This document shows positions 1-7,441 of a stretch of 64,000 nucleotides of DNA, in pieces (positions within the stretch are counted from its first letter, which is position 1; each line of letters opens with the position of its first letter). Under the pieces are notes generated by a model. The model worked only from the letters and a program-made list of their open reading frames with translations. It was not told where the DNA came from and searched no databases. This DNA comes from Pseudomonas monteilii NBRC 103158 = DSM 14164. Its GTDB lineage: Bacteria > Pseudomonadota > Gammaproteobacteria > Pseudomonadales > Pseudomonadaceae. The stretch lies in contig NZ_BBIS01000033.1 in assembly GCF_000730605.1 (NCBI RefSeq), forward strand, positions 57,546 through 121,545, written 5' to 3'. Made by a program: the position numbers and the translations under genes.

Positions 1-336
1 GAAGCGAACCAGAAGCTGGCGCGGGACATCGAAGCGCAGTTACTGGCGTTCGGCATGCACTGGACCAGCGAGAAAAAAGTGGCCGAAGGTTTGCCGCTGG
101 TAGGTCAGACCTGGGTGCTCACCGGTACCCTGGAGCGCATGAGCCGCGACATCGCCAAGGACAAGCTGGAAAGCCTGGGGGCCAAGGTGGCGGGTTCGGT
201 GTCTGGCAAGACCCACTGCGTGGTGGCCGGGCCAGGGGCGGGGTCCAAGCTGGCCAAGGCTGCCGAGCTGGGGGTGAAGGTGCTGGACGAAGATGCCTTT
301 GTCACCTTCCTGGCCGGGCAGGGGGTCACGGTTTAA
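1..336 (+). CDS. ligA: NAD-dependent DNA ligase LigA, C-terminal fragment
   Basis: This is the last 111 codons of a gene that begins before the window; reading frame 1 is open from base 1 to the TAA at 334-336. The product would be the NAD+-dependent ligase that seals nicks during replication and repair. What is visible is a BRCT domain (core from GQTWVLTGTL to the end), with the SGKTHCVVAGPGAGSKLAKA stretch typical of the LigA C-terminus. The catalytic adenylation and OB domains are outside the window. The assignment also fits the conserved Pseudomonas neighbourhood of ligA upstream of the SRP RNA gene and dnaX. Confidence 0.9.
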   Translation, partial: EANQKLARDIEAQLLAFGMHWTSEKKVAEGLPLVGQTWVLTGTLERMSRDIAKDKLESLGAKVAGSVSGKTHCVVAGPGAGSKLAKAAELGVKVLDEDAFVTFLAGQGVTV

Positions 337-354
337 AGGCCGGCGTGCGTTTCT

Positions 355-382
355 TGTGGGGGCGGGTTTACCCGCGAAAAGG
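355..382. repeat. REP-like hairpin downstream of ligA
   Basis: GTGGGGGCGGGTTTACCCGC followed by GAAAAGG forms a GCGGGTTTACCCGC hairpin with the flanks of the P. putida REP family. It lies 20 bases after the ligA stop. A role in 3' end stability is likely but inferred. Confidence 0.6.
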
Positions 383-446
383 AGGGGGCTGCCACGTCAG
401 CCCTGACAAGTCATTGAGAAATGATGACTTTTTCTCCCGCTAGAGG

Positions 447-474
447 TTGTATCTGCCCCCAAGACCGGTACAAT
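447..474 (+). promoter_or_regulatory. Candidate sigma-70 promoter for ffs
   Basis: TTGTAT at 447-452 and TACAAT at 469-474 are separated by 16 bases, which makes a plausible -35/-10 pair. The predicted start near 481 lies a little before the mature SRP RNA 5' end at about 507. Other start sites are possible. Confidence 0.5.
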
Positions 475-506
475 GGCGCCACTCGCTGCTCAGCGAGGCA
501 TGTAGT

Positions 507-616
507 GGTGGCCCCATCGGTCCCCCCGCATTGATTACCCGTTAACCTGGTCAGGCCCGGAAGGGAGCAGCCATAGCGGGAACATCGAGTGCCGGGGTGT
601 GGCTGGTGGGGCCGCC
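507..616 (+). ncRNA. ffs: Signal recognition particle RNA (4.5S, small bacterial type)
   Basis: The RNA partner of Ffh, which targets membrane proteins to the Sec machinery. The diagnostic conserved apical part, GGTCAGGCCCGGAAGGGAGC at 549-568 followed by AGCC, includes the GGAA-type tetraloop and the asymmetric internal loop bound by the Ffh M domain. The ends pair: GGTGGCCCC at 507-515 is complementary (one G-U) to GGGGCCGCC at 608-616. This gives a single long hairpin of about 110 nt, the size of the E. coli 4.5S RNA. The mature ends are inferred from this pairing. Confidence 0.95.
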
Positions 617-639
617 TCCATTTCCGGGGTCGGAAAACC

Positions 640-1059
640 TCAAACTGCGGCGAACGCCTTCTTACTTTCCTGCTTGTCGTTCAGTGCCCCTGCCGCAGAG
701 AGCTTCATCAGCCTTTGGAATTTCGGGCATGCCAAATGATCTTCTTCCGGACATTGCGCTGCGTGCCGCAAGCCCTTGCTCATCGCCTGTAACCGCTTGA
801 TCCGCGCATCCAGCTCGTCCGCCTTGGCCATCAGCATCTGCCGGTTCACCTGCAAGTCCACCAGCATCGCCCCCACTTCATCCAGCGAAAACCCCGCAGC
901 CTGCCCCAGGGCGATCAGCGCCAGCCGGTCCGCCACATCGGCTGCAAACTGCCGCCGTTGGCCGTGCCCGGCGAGTGACTTGAGCAAACCTTTCTTCTCG
1001 TAGTAACGCAGTGTCGAGGCGGGTACGCCTGTGCGTTTGGCGACGTCGGCAATGTCCAT
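640..1059 (-). CDS. MerR-family transcriptional regulator with CueR-like cysteine loop
   Basis: A 139-residue regulator. Residues 1-70 form the MerR winged helix-turn-helix (starts MDIADVAKRTGVPASTLRYY), followed by a helix of about 30 residues expected to form the antiparallel dimer coiled coil. The C-terminal loop reads QCPEEDHLACPKF, placing Cys103 and Cys111 in a C-x7-C arrangement followed by Pro, as in the CueR Cu(I)-binding loop. The gene is divergent from a DUF2938 membrane protein, and between them lies a dyad inside a promoter with a 19-bp spacer, so this protein most likely controls that promoter. The inducer is unknown. Thiol-reactive metals or oxidants are the obvious candidates, but the loop alone does not prove metal sensing. 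Confidence 0.85.
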   Translation of the reverse strand: MDIADVAKRTGVPASTLRYYEKKGLLKSLAGHGQRRQFAADVADRLALIALGQAAGFSLDEVGAMLVDLQVNRQMLMAKADELDARIKRLQAMSKGLRHAAQCPEEDHLACPKFQRLMKLSAAGALNDKQESKKAFAAV

Positions 1060-1068
1060 TTAGGGCCC

Positions 1069-1099
1069 TTGACTTGAAGTTGACTTCAACTTCTATGCT
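1069..1099 (+). promoter_or_regulatory. MerR-type promoter with 19-bp spacer and operator dyad
   Basis: TTGACT at 1069-1074 and TATGCT at 1094-1099 are 19 bases apart, the overlong spacing characteristic of promoters activated by DNA distortion by MerR proteins. Between them TTGAAGT (1074-1080) and ACTTCAA (1083-1089) form a perfect inverted repeat. It faces the DUF2938 gene and starts only 9 bases upstream of the regulator start codon, so it could also autoregulate. Confidence 0.8.
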
Positions 1100-1141
1100 G
1101 CGCGTCATGGTGATGACCGTCAATCTTCGAGGGCTTGTTCT

Positions 1142-1642
1142 ATGACGATTACTGCGATGTTTTCAGCTGCATTGCCGATTGGCATGGGTGCCACGGTGGT
1201 GATGGACGTGTGGGGGCTGCTGCTGCGGCGCTTGGGTGTTGCCACGCTTGATTTCGCCATGATTGGGCGTTGGGCGGGGCATTTGCTTAACGGTCGTGTA
1301 CTGCATCAGGCGATTGCCAAAGCCGAACCCGTGCGATATGAGTTAGCGTGGGGGTGGGTGATTCATTACGCCATCGGTGTGCTGTTCGCAATGCTGCTGG
1401 TTGTGATCGTAGGGGAGGGCTGGTTGCTGTCGCCTACTTTGTTGCCTGCAGCAGTTGTTGGCGTGGGTACGGTCGTGGCACCGTTGTGCTTCATGCAGCC
1501 GGCGATGGGCGCGGGATTCTTTGCGTCCAGGACGCCGAAGCCTGTGCGAAACTGTCTTAAGAGCCTGGCCACGCATCTTGTGTTTGGCGTGGGGATGTTC
1601 TTGAGTGCGGGATTGCTGGCATCGGGCTGGCTTATCAAGTGA
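1142..1642 (+). CDS. DUF2938 family membrane protein
   Basis: A 166-residue, very hydrophobic protein with about four predicted transmembrane segments (roughly residues 5-28, 75-96, 100-122 and 143-163). It matches the DUF2938 family from memory of its conserved parts, such as the N-terminal GMGATVVMDVWG, the GRWAGHL and HYAIG segments, and the central APLCFMQPAMGAGFFASRTP. No biochemical role is established for this family to my knowledge. The gene is transcribed away from a MerR regulator through a MerR-type promoter, so it is probably induced by whatever that regulator senses. Transport or membrane stress protection is possible but is inference. Confidence 0.75.
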   Translation: MTITAMFSAALPIGMGATVVMDVWGLLLRRLGVATLDFAMIGRWAGHLLNGRVLHQAIAKAEPVRYELAWGWVIHYAIGVLFAMLLVVIVGEGWLLSPTLLPAAVVGVGTVVAPLCFMQPAMGAGFFASRTPKPVRNCLKSLATHLVFGVGMFLSAGLLASGWLIK

Positions 1643-1754
1643 CGGCGAATGCGCCTGGGTTAGTCGCTGACTATGTTCCACCCGTGGCAAGAGCGGTATC
1701 GCTGTCTTCCAATAGCGGTTGTAGTCAGATTGCCTGCTTGCTTGCTGACGCAGG

Positions 1755-2543
1755 TCAGGGGTGAGCTACAGTCATGGGGTCCGGATTGTCTATCCCCCCA
1801 TACCGCTGCATTATTCGCTCGACCTCCCCCGATTGCTTCAGTCGCACCAGCGCCCGCAGCACTCCCTGGGTCGGTATCGCCGGGTCATTGCGCACCATGC
1901 ACCCCAGGTCCTGTTCCTCCAGCACTGCCAAGCCCTGCAGTTGCTGTTCTGCCGGCAAGCCCTGGTTGAACCACTGCAAAGACAGTTGATTGCTCACTGC
2001 ATGCCGGTACCGACCCGCATGCAGTTTCTGCAGCACCAGCAATTGGCTGCGGCTGTCTTCACGGCGCAACTGGCCCTGATCCAGCAGCGGCTGCAGGGTC
2101 GAGTAGGTGTAGCCCAGTACCGTGCCGATAGCCTGGGGTGGCAGTTGCTCCGGGGGCATTGGGGTGCTGTCGCCGACACGACCCACCAACACGTCACGCT
2201 GGTGTATCAGCGGGATACTCCAGACAAAATCCCCGGGGCGGTCATTGAACCACTGGGCGCTGACATAGCAGCGCACATCGATATCGCCGTTGTTCATGGC
2301 CTCCTGCAGGCGAAGGCGGGCCATGACGTGATACTGGGGGCGTACGCCCACTTCCTTGGCCAGCGCTTGTATCAGGTCATACACCAGGCCTTCCACCGGC
2401 TGGTTGCCTTCTATGCGTACTAGCGGCATGCTCCAGCTCTCTGCAACGGAGAAGCGCAGCACGGGCTGTTCAGCCAGGCTGTGCATGGGCCAGAGCAGTA
2501 GCAGGGCCAGCAAACTTCGCAAAGGCGTATCCTCCCTGAACAA
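1755..2543 (-). CDS. Periplasmic solute-binding protein, family 3 type
   Basis: A 262-residue protein with an N-terminal signal peptide (hydrophobic SLLALLLLWPMHSLA, cleavage likely after LAEQ). The mature part follows the bacterial extracellular solute-binding family 3 pattern: a beta strand LRFSVAESW, then VEGLVYDLIQALAKEVG, and later GTVLGYTYS and GVLRALVRLKQSGEVERIMQRYGG near the C-terminus. Such proteins bind amino acids or similar small molecules in the periplasm. No permease or ATPase genes are adjacent, so it is either an orphan binding protein or a sensor-type protein; its ligand cannot be read from the sequence. It is divergent from dnaX with a 103-base gap. Confidence 0.7.
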   Translation of the reverse strand: MFREDTPLRSLLALLLLWPMHSLAEQPVLRFSVAESWSMPLVRIEGNQPVEGLVYDLIQALAKEVGVRPQYHVMARLRLQEAMNNGDIDVRCYVSAQWFNDRPGDFVWSIPLIHQRDVLVGRVGDSTPMPPEQLPPQAIGTVLGYTYSTLQPLLDQGQLRREDSRSQLLVLQKLHAGRYRHAVSNQLSLQWFNQGLPAEQQLQGLAVLEEQDLGCMVRNDPAIPTQGVLRALVRLKQSGEVERIMQRYGGIDNPDPMTVAHP

Positions 2544-2646
2544 CGCGCCTGCCTCAAAGCTTAGACGACTCGCGCAGGGTGCAATTTTGCCCCCGCTCCG
2601 CTAGCATTAGCGCTCTTCCGCTCTATCAGGCTACGATGGTTTTTCG

Positions 2647-4728
2647 ATGAGTTATCAGGTTCTTGCACGTAAATGGCGTCCGCGCTCGTTCCGCGAAATG
2701 GTCGGCCAGGCCCATGTGCTCAAGGCCTTGATCAATGCCTTGGACAACCAGCGCCTGCACCACGCCTACCTGTTCACCGGTACCCGCGGCGTGGGCAAGA
2801 CGACCATCGCCCGTATCATCGCCAAGTGCCTTAACTGCGAAACCGGCATCACCTCCACGCCGTGCGGCACCTGTTCGGTGTGCCGGGAGATCGACGAAGG
2901 CCGTTTCGTCGACCTGATCGAAATCGACGCCGCCAGCCGTACCAAGGTCGAGGACACCCGCGAACTGCTCGACAACGTGCAGTACGCCCCGAGCCGTGGG
3001 CGCTTCAAGGTCTACCTGATCGACGAAGTGCACATGCTCTCGACGCACTCGTTCAACGCCTTGCTCAAGACGCTGGAAGAGCCGCCGCCCTACGTCAAGT
3101 TCATCCTCGCCACCACCGACCCGCAGAAACTGCCGGCCACCATCCTGTCGCGCTGCCTGCAGTTCTCGCTGAAAAACATGAGCCCGGAGCGGGTAGTGGA
3201 GCACCTCAGCCACGTACTGGCTGCCGAAAACGTGCCGTTCGAACCGGATGCCCTGTGGCTGCTGGGCCGCGCGGCCGATGGTTCGATGCGTGACGCCATG
3301 AGCCTGACCGACCAGGCCATCGCCTTTGGCGAAGGCAAAGTGCTGGCCGCTGATGTGCGGGCGATGCTTGGCAGCCTGGATCATGGTCAGGTCTATGGCG
3401 TGCTGCAGGCCTTGCTGGAAGGCGATGCCCGGGCGTTGCTGGAGGCCGTGCGCAACCTGGCCGAGCAAGGGCCGGACTGGGCTGGCGTGTTGGCCGAGAT
3501 GCTCAATGTGCTGCACCGCGTGGCCATTGCCCAGGCGCTGCCCGAAGCCGTGGACAACGGCCAGGGCGATCGCGAGCGGGTACTGGCGCTGGCCTCGGCG
3601 CTGCCGGCCGAAGACGTGCAGTTCTATTACCAGATGGGCCTGATTGGCCGCCGAGACCTGCCGTTGGCCCCGGACCCGCGTGGCGGCTTCGAAATGGTGC
3701 TGCTACGCATGCTGGCGTTCCGCCCGGCCGATACCGATGAAGCGCCGAAACCGGTGCTAAAGCCAGCGGGGATCAGCCAGGCCACAGCTGATCCTGCAAC
3801 GCCGGTGGCAGCGCCAGCGGTAGCCGTGGCGCCGCCTGTCACGGTTGCGGCAGACCCTGTTGTGCCGGCTGTGGCGCCGCAGGCCCAGGAACCTGCGACG
3901 GTCGAGCCTGCGCCCCAGCCTGTGGTCGAGCCCGTTGTGGTAGCCGAACCTGTTCCGGTCGCAGAGCCCGAGCCCGAACCTGAGCCTCAAACCGAAGCTG
4001 AGGCAGAGGAGGTGCTCGACCTGCCGTGGGAGGCGCCAGCAACGGCCGTCGCGCCGGTCGTGGCTGAGCCTGCTGCAGCACCTGTTACCCTGGTGGCGCC
4101 CCAACAGGCCGCGCCGGCCCATGACCTTGAGCCGCCTTTCGATCCGTCCGCCTACGCTTCAGTAGGCATGGACCGCGACGATGAGCCGCCGCTGGACGAA
4201 GATTATTACGGTGGCGAAAGCGACCCGGTCGGCTTCAGCTACCTGGACGAGCTGGCTGAGCACATCCAGGAAGAGACACCCAAGCCATTGGCCGAACCGC
4301 TGCCTGCGGCCAAACCGGCCACTGGCCTTGCCCTGCAATGGCTGGAATTATTCCCGCAGTTGCCTGTGTCCGGGATGACAGGCAACATCGCGGCAAACTG
4401 TACGCTGATTGCTGCCGATGGCGACGATTGGCTGTTGCACCTGGACCCTGGCCAAGGTGCGTTGTTCAACGCCACCCAGCAGCGGCGCCTGAACGAAGCG
4501 CTCAACCAGCACCTGGGGCGCACGCTGAACCTGCGCATCGAGTTGATCCTGCCCGAGCAGGAAACCCCGGCTCAGGCCGCCGCGCGCAAGCGCGCCGAGC
4601 GCCAGCAGGACGCGGTCACCTCGATCGAGCAGGATCCGTTGATCCAGCAGATGATCAAGTTGTTCGGTGCCAAGGTGCGGCAGGATACTATTGAGCCTGT
4701 AGAGGCCCTGGCCAATCAGGGCCAGTAA
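2647..4728 (+). CDS. dnaX: DNA polymerase III subunit tau (gamma/tau)
   Basis: A 693-residue clamp-loader ATPase that loads the beta clamp and, through its C-terminal part, tethers the polymerase core and helicase. The N-terminal AAA+ module contains the Walker A motif GTRGVGKTT (about residues 45-53), the four zinc-binding cysteines of the CLNCETGITSTPCGTCSVC stretch, the Walker B-like VYLIDEVHML and the sensor ATTDPQKLPATILSRC. Residues about 370-480 are a long Pro/Ala/Val/Glu-rich linker, followed by the folded tau-specific C-terminal domain. I see no A-rich slippery heptamer like the one E. coli uses to make gamma by frameshifting. The gene is followed by ybaB and recR, the usual bacterial order. 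Confidence 0.97.
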   Translation: MSYQVLARKWRPRSFREMVGQAHVLKALINALDNQRLHHAYLFTGTRGVGKTTIARIIAKCLNCETGITSTPCGTCSVCREIDEGRFVDLIEIDAASRTKVEDTRELLDNVQYAPSRGRFKVYLIDEVHMLSTHSFNALLKTLEEPPPYVKFILATTDPQKLPATILSRCLQFSLKNMSPERVVEHLSHVLAAENVPFEPDALWLLGRAADGSMRDAMSLTDQAIAFGEGKVLAADVRAMLGSLDHGQVYGVLQALLEGDARALLEAVRNLAEQGPDWAGVLAEMLNVLHRVAIAQALPEAVDNGQGDRERVLALASALPAEDVQFYYQMGLIGRRDLPLAPDPRGGFEMVLLRMLAFRPADTDEAPKPVLKPAGISQATADPATPVAAPAVAVAPPVTVAADPVVPAVAPQAQEPATVEPAPQPVVEPVVVAEPVPVAEPEPEPEPQTEAEAEEVLDLPWEAPATAVAPVVAEPAAAPVTLVAPQQAAPAHDLEPPFDPSAYASVGMDRDDEPPLDEDYYGGESDPVGFSYLDELAEHIQEETPKPLAEPLPAAKPATGLALQWLELFPQLPVSGMTGNIAANCTLIAADGDDWLLHLDPGQGALFNATQQRRLNEALNQHLGRTLNLRIELILPEQETPAQAAARKRAERQQDAVTSIEQDPLIQQMIKLFGAKVRQDTIEPVEALANQGQ

Positions 4729-4792
4729 CGGATAACCATGCGGCCGGCCCTGCGCCGGGCCGCATCACATGACCCAATCGAGGTATACCCCC

Positions 4793-5128
4793 ATGATGAA
4801 AGGTGGCATGGCCGGCCTGATGAAGCAGGCCCAGCAGATGCAGGAAAAGATGCAGAAGATGCAGGAAGAGCTGGCCAACGCTGAAGTCACCGGCCAGTCC
4901 GGCGGTGGTCTGGTGAGCGTGGTGATGACCGGTCGTCACGACGTCAAGCGTGTCAGCATCGACCAGAGCCTGATGTCGACCGACGAGGACGACAAGGAAG
5001 TGCTGGAAGATCTGATCGCCGCCGCGCTGAACGATGCGGTGCGCAAGGTTGAGCAGAGCAGCCAGGAAAAGATGGGCGGCATGACGGCTGGCATGCAACT
5101 GCCGCCGGGCTTCAAGATGCCGTTCTAA
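4793..5128 (+). CDS. ybaB: YbaB/EbfC family nucleoid-associated protein
   Basis: A 111-residue DNA-binding protein of the YbaB/EbfC family, a homodimer associated with the nucleoid and genetically linked to recombination functions. The sequence starts MMKGGMAGLMKQAQQMQEKM, a Met/Gln-rich helical N-terminus typical of the family, then GQSGGGLVSVVMTGRHDVKRVSI and a second helix ending MGGMTAGMQLPPGFKMPF. I chose the ATG at 4793 because GAGGT lies 8 bases upstream; an in-frame upstream ATG at 4769 lacks a comparable site. It lies between dnaX and recR and ends just before a strong terminator. Confidence 0.93.
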   Translation: MMKGGMAGLMKQAQQMQEKMQKMQEELANAEVTGQSGGGLVSVVMTGRHDVKRVSIDQSLMSTDEDDKEVLEDLIAAALNDAVRKVEQSSQEKMGGMTAGMQLPPGFKMPF

Positions 5129-5144
5129 GGGCATTGCCATACCG

Positions 5145-5178
5145 AAAACCGCCGCTGAATCCAGCGGCGGTTTTTTTT
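5145..5178 (+). terminator. Rho-independent terminator after ybaB
   Basis: CCGCCGCTG (5149-5157) pairs perfectly with CAGCGGCGG (5162-5170) across a 4-base loop and is followed by eight T residues at 5171-5178. This is the clearest intrinsic terminator in the window and it separates dnaX-ybaB from recR. Confidence 0.92.
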
Positions 5179-5271
5179 GCAAAGATTTCACCCACGGCGC
5201 GGTCTACTGATTTGACGCCACTGCCCTCGCTGGGTATAAACCGCCTCTTATTGAATTGTCAGGCCTTTCTC

Positions 5272-5874
5272 ATGAGCTTCAGCCCCCTCATCCGCCAACT
5301 GATCGACGGCCTGCGTATTCTGCCCGGTGTCGGCCAGAAAACCGCCCAGCGCATGGCCCTGCAACTGCTCGAGCGCGACCGCAGTGGCGGGCTGCGCCTG
5401 GCTCAAGCGTTGACCCAGGCCATGGAAGGTGTAGGCCATTGCCGTCAGTGCCGTACCCTGACCGAGCAGGAGCTGTGCCCGCAATGCGCCGACATACGCC
5501 GTGATGACACCCAGCTGTGCGTGGTCGAGGGGCCGACCGATGTGTATGCAGTGGAGCAGACCGGCTACCGTGGTCGTTACTTCGTGCTCAAGGGCCACCT
5601 GTCGCCGCTGGATGGCCTGGGGCCGGAGGCGATTGGCATTCCGCAACTGATGGCGCGTATCGAGGAGCAGGGCACCTTTACCGAGGTGATCCTGGCGACC
5701 AACCCGACTGTGGAGGGGGAGGCGACAGCGCATTACATTGCGCAGTTGTTGAGCGAGAAGGGGTTGGTGGCTTCGCGGATTGCCCATGGGGTGCCGCTGG
5801 GCGGAGAGCTGGAGCTGGTGGATGGCGGGACCTTGGCCCATGCATTCGCAGGGCGGCGGCCGATTTCGCTCTGA
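5272..5874 (+). CDS. recR: Recombination mediator protein RecR
   Basis: A 200-residue protein acting with RecF and RecO to load RecA onto gapped DNA. It shows an N-terminal helix-hairpin-helix (LIDGLRILPGVGQKTAQRMA), the C4 zinc finger CRQCRTLTEQELCPQCADIRR (residues about 58-78), a Toprim domain beginning LCVVEGPTDVYAVE, and the C-terminal GVPLGGELELVDGGTLAHAF. The start ATG at 5272 gives the usual 200-residue length; the open frame extends upstream to 5134 but that extension runs through the terminator. Promoter elements must lie in the 90 bases after the terminator. Confidence 0.96.
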   Translation: MSFSPLIRQLIDGLRILPGVGQKTAQRMALQLLERDRSGGLRLAQALTQAMEGVGHCRQCRTLTEQELCPQCADIRRDDTQLCVVEGPTDVYAVEQTGYRGRYFVLKGHLSPLDGLGPEAIGIPQLMARIEEQGTFTEVILATNPTVEGEATAHYIAQLLSEKGLVASRIAHGVPLGGELELVDGGTLAHAFAGRRPISL

Positions 5875-5887
5875 TTTGGAAATGCAG

Positions 5888-5906
5888 GGGGCTGCGAAGC
5901 AGCCCC
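5888..5906. terminator. Hairpin between convergent recR and apt
   Basis: GGGGCTGC (5888-5895) and GCAGCCCC (5899-5906) form a perfect 8-bp stem with a GAA loop, between the recR stop and the apt stop. An A run follows on the plus strand and there is no U tract after the stem in either direction, so its strength as a terminator is uncertain. Confidence 0.5.
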
Positions 5907-5916
5907 AAAAACCGAC

Positions 5917-6465
5917 TCAGTATTCGCTGAGGGAAAACTCGGTCAGGCAGAAGGTAGGCACACCCGCCGCCTGCAGCCGGCGTGACCCGTCCAGCTCTGG
6001 CAGGTCAATGATTGCCGCCGCCTCGAACACCTGCGCCCCGGTACGACGTACCAGGTTGGCCGCCGCCAGCAAGGTACCGCCCGTGGCGATCAAGTCATCG
6101 AAGATCAGCACCGAATCACCTTCGCACAGGCTGTCGGCGTGCACTTCCAGGAAGGCCTCGCCGTACTCGGTCTGGTAGCCCTCGCTCAGCACGTCAGCCG
6201 GCAGTTTGCCTTGCTTGCGGAACAGGATCAGCGGCTTGTTCAGCTGGTGGGCGATGATCGAACCAATCAGAAAGCCCCGCGCATCCATGGCACCAATGTG
6301 GCTGAACTCGGCCTCGACATAGCGCTCGATGAACTGGTCGGCCACATAGCGCAGCCCGCGCGGCGACTGGAACAGCGGGGTAATGTCGCGGAAGATCACG
6401 CCTGGCTTGGGGAAATCCACTACCGGGCGGATGAGGGCTTTGAGGTCGAAGGTGTCGCTGTGCAT
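5917..6465 (-). CDS. apt: Adenine phosphoribosyltransferase
   Basis: A 182-residue purine salvage enzyme converting adenine and PRPP to AMP in the cytoplasm. It has the family hallmarks FPKPGVIFRDITPL near the N-terminus, the RGFLIGSIIA loop, FRKQGKLP, and the PRPP-binding motif VLIFDDLIATGGTL. I selected the start MHSDTFDLKALIRP at 6465 because it gives the usual length; an upstream in-frame ATG would add eleven unrelated residues. It is transcribed toward recR and lies just downstream of anr on the same strand, with a 55-base gap. Confidence 0.95.
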   Translation of the reverse strand: MHSDTFDLKALIRPVVDFPKPGVIFRDITPLFQSPRGLRYVADQFIERYVEAEFSHIGAMDARGFLIGSIIAHQLNKPLILFRKQGKLPADVLSEGYQTEYGEAFLEVHADSLCEGDSVLIFDDLIATGGTLLAAANLVRRTGAQVFEAAAIIDLPELDGSRRLQAAGVPTFCLTEFSLSEY

Positions 6466-6520
6466 TGTTGCGGGTATCCTGGGAAAACGAATGCCCAAGT
6501 ATACCCGCTAAACGCTGACC

Positions 6521-7255
6521 TCAGGCCTCGATTGCACCGCCGGCCAGCGCACACAGCTGGATTGGGTCGAGAATGTGCACTTCCTTGCCTTCGGCGCGGA
6601 TCAGGCCATTCTGCTGGAACCGGGTGAACACCCGCGAAACGGTTTCCACCGCCAGTCCCAGATAATTACCGATTTCGTTGCGCGACATGCTCAGGCGGAA
6701 CTGGTTGGCCGAATAGCCGCGGGCGCGGAAGCGCGCCGACAGGTTGACCAGGAAGGTGGCAATGCGCTCGTCAGCGGTTTTTTTCGACAGCAGCAGCATC
6801 ATTTGCTGGTCGTCACGGATTTCCCGGCTCATGACCCGCATCAGCTGGCGGCGTAGCTGCGGCAGCTGTACCGACAGCTCGTCGAGGCGCTCGAAGGGAA
6901 TCTCGCACACGGAAGTGGTTTCCTGAGCCTGCGCCGATACCGGGTAGGCCTCGGTGTCCATGCCCGACAGCCCGACCAGCTCGCTGGGCAGGTGGAAGCC
7001 GGTAATCTGCTCTTCGCCGCTGTCGCTGAGGCTGAAAGTTTTCAGGGCGCCGGAACGTACCGCGTAGACCGAGCCGAAATTGTCACCCTGGCGGAACAGA
7101 AACTCGCCTTTTTTCAGCGGACGGCCGCGTTTGACGATTTCATCCAGTGCATCCATGTCTTCCAGGTTCAGCGAAAGAGGCAGGCACAGGGGGGCCAGGC
7201 TGCAGTCCTTGCAGTGGGCCTGGTTGTGTGGGCGCAGTTTGACTGGCTCGGACAT
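6521..7255 (-). CDS. anr: Anr, FNR-type oxygen-responsive transcription factor
   Basis: A 244-residue CRP/FNR family regulator. The N-terminal cysteines Cys15, Cys18 and Cys24 plus Cys117 are the ligands expected for the oxygen-labile 4Fe-4S cluster. A cyclic-nucleotide-binding-like beta roll follows (FRQGDNFGSVYAVRSG), then a dimer helix, and a C-terminal helix-turn-helix whose recognition helix reads GLAVETVSRVFTRFQ with the E-xx-SR signature that reads TTGAT half sites. In Pseudomonas, Anr activates denitrification, arginine fermentation, hemN and cbb3 oxidase genes at low oxygen. Fitting target sites occur in this window at 8888 and 21482. The start at 7255 is supported by AAGGA upstream. 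Confidence 0.96.
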   Translation of the reverse strand: MSEPVKLRPHNQAHCKDCSLAPLCLPLSLNLEDMDALDEIVKRGRPLKKGEFLFRQGDNFGSVYAVRSGALKTFSLSDSGEEQITGFHLPSELVGLSGMDTEAYPVSAQAQETTSVCEIPFERLDELSVQLPQLRRQLMRVMSREIRDDQQMMLLLSKKTADERIATFLVNLSARFRARGYSANQFRLSMSRNEIGNYLGLAVETVSRVFTRFQQNGLIRAEGKEVHILDPIQLCALAGGAIEA

Positions 7256-7355
7256 TTGAATCGATCCTTGTGGGAAAGCACACATAAGTCGTAAGGGTAA
7301 CCTACGACACAGGGTGTAGGCCAGTGTGCGCGTTTTTGGTGCGCACTGGCGAAAC

Positions 7356-7376
7356 CCCGGCAGGTGCCCTGCCGGG
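7356..7376. terminator. Hairpin in the anr-hemN gap
   Basis: CCCGGCAGG (7356-7364) and CCTGCCGGG (7368-7376) form a perfect 9-bp stem with a 3-base loop, about 65 bases past the hemN stop on the minus strand. It may end hemN transcripts before anr, but a U tract is weak. A second, shorter GTGCGC/GCGCAC stem lies at about 7326-7346. Confidence 0.4.
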
Positions 7377-7441
7377 AGTCTTTGTGCGCCCATAGTGTGC
7401 CCGGCAAGGAAACTTGTCCATGCGGTTGAACGCCTCGGTTT

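Noticed and set aside
589..800. Short open frames overlapping ffs and the MerR gene
   Set aside because: They overlap the SRP RNA 3' end or run antisense to the regulator, without coding signs.
2647..4728. Programmed frameshift in dnaX to produce gamma
   Set aside because: No A-rich slippery heptamer or following stem is visible at the expected place. Only the full-length frame is supported.
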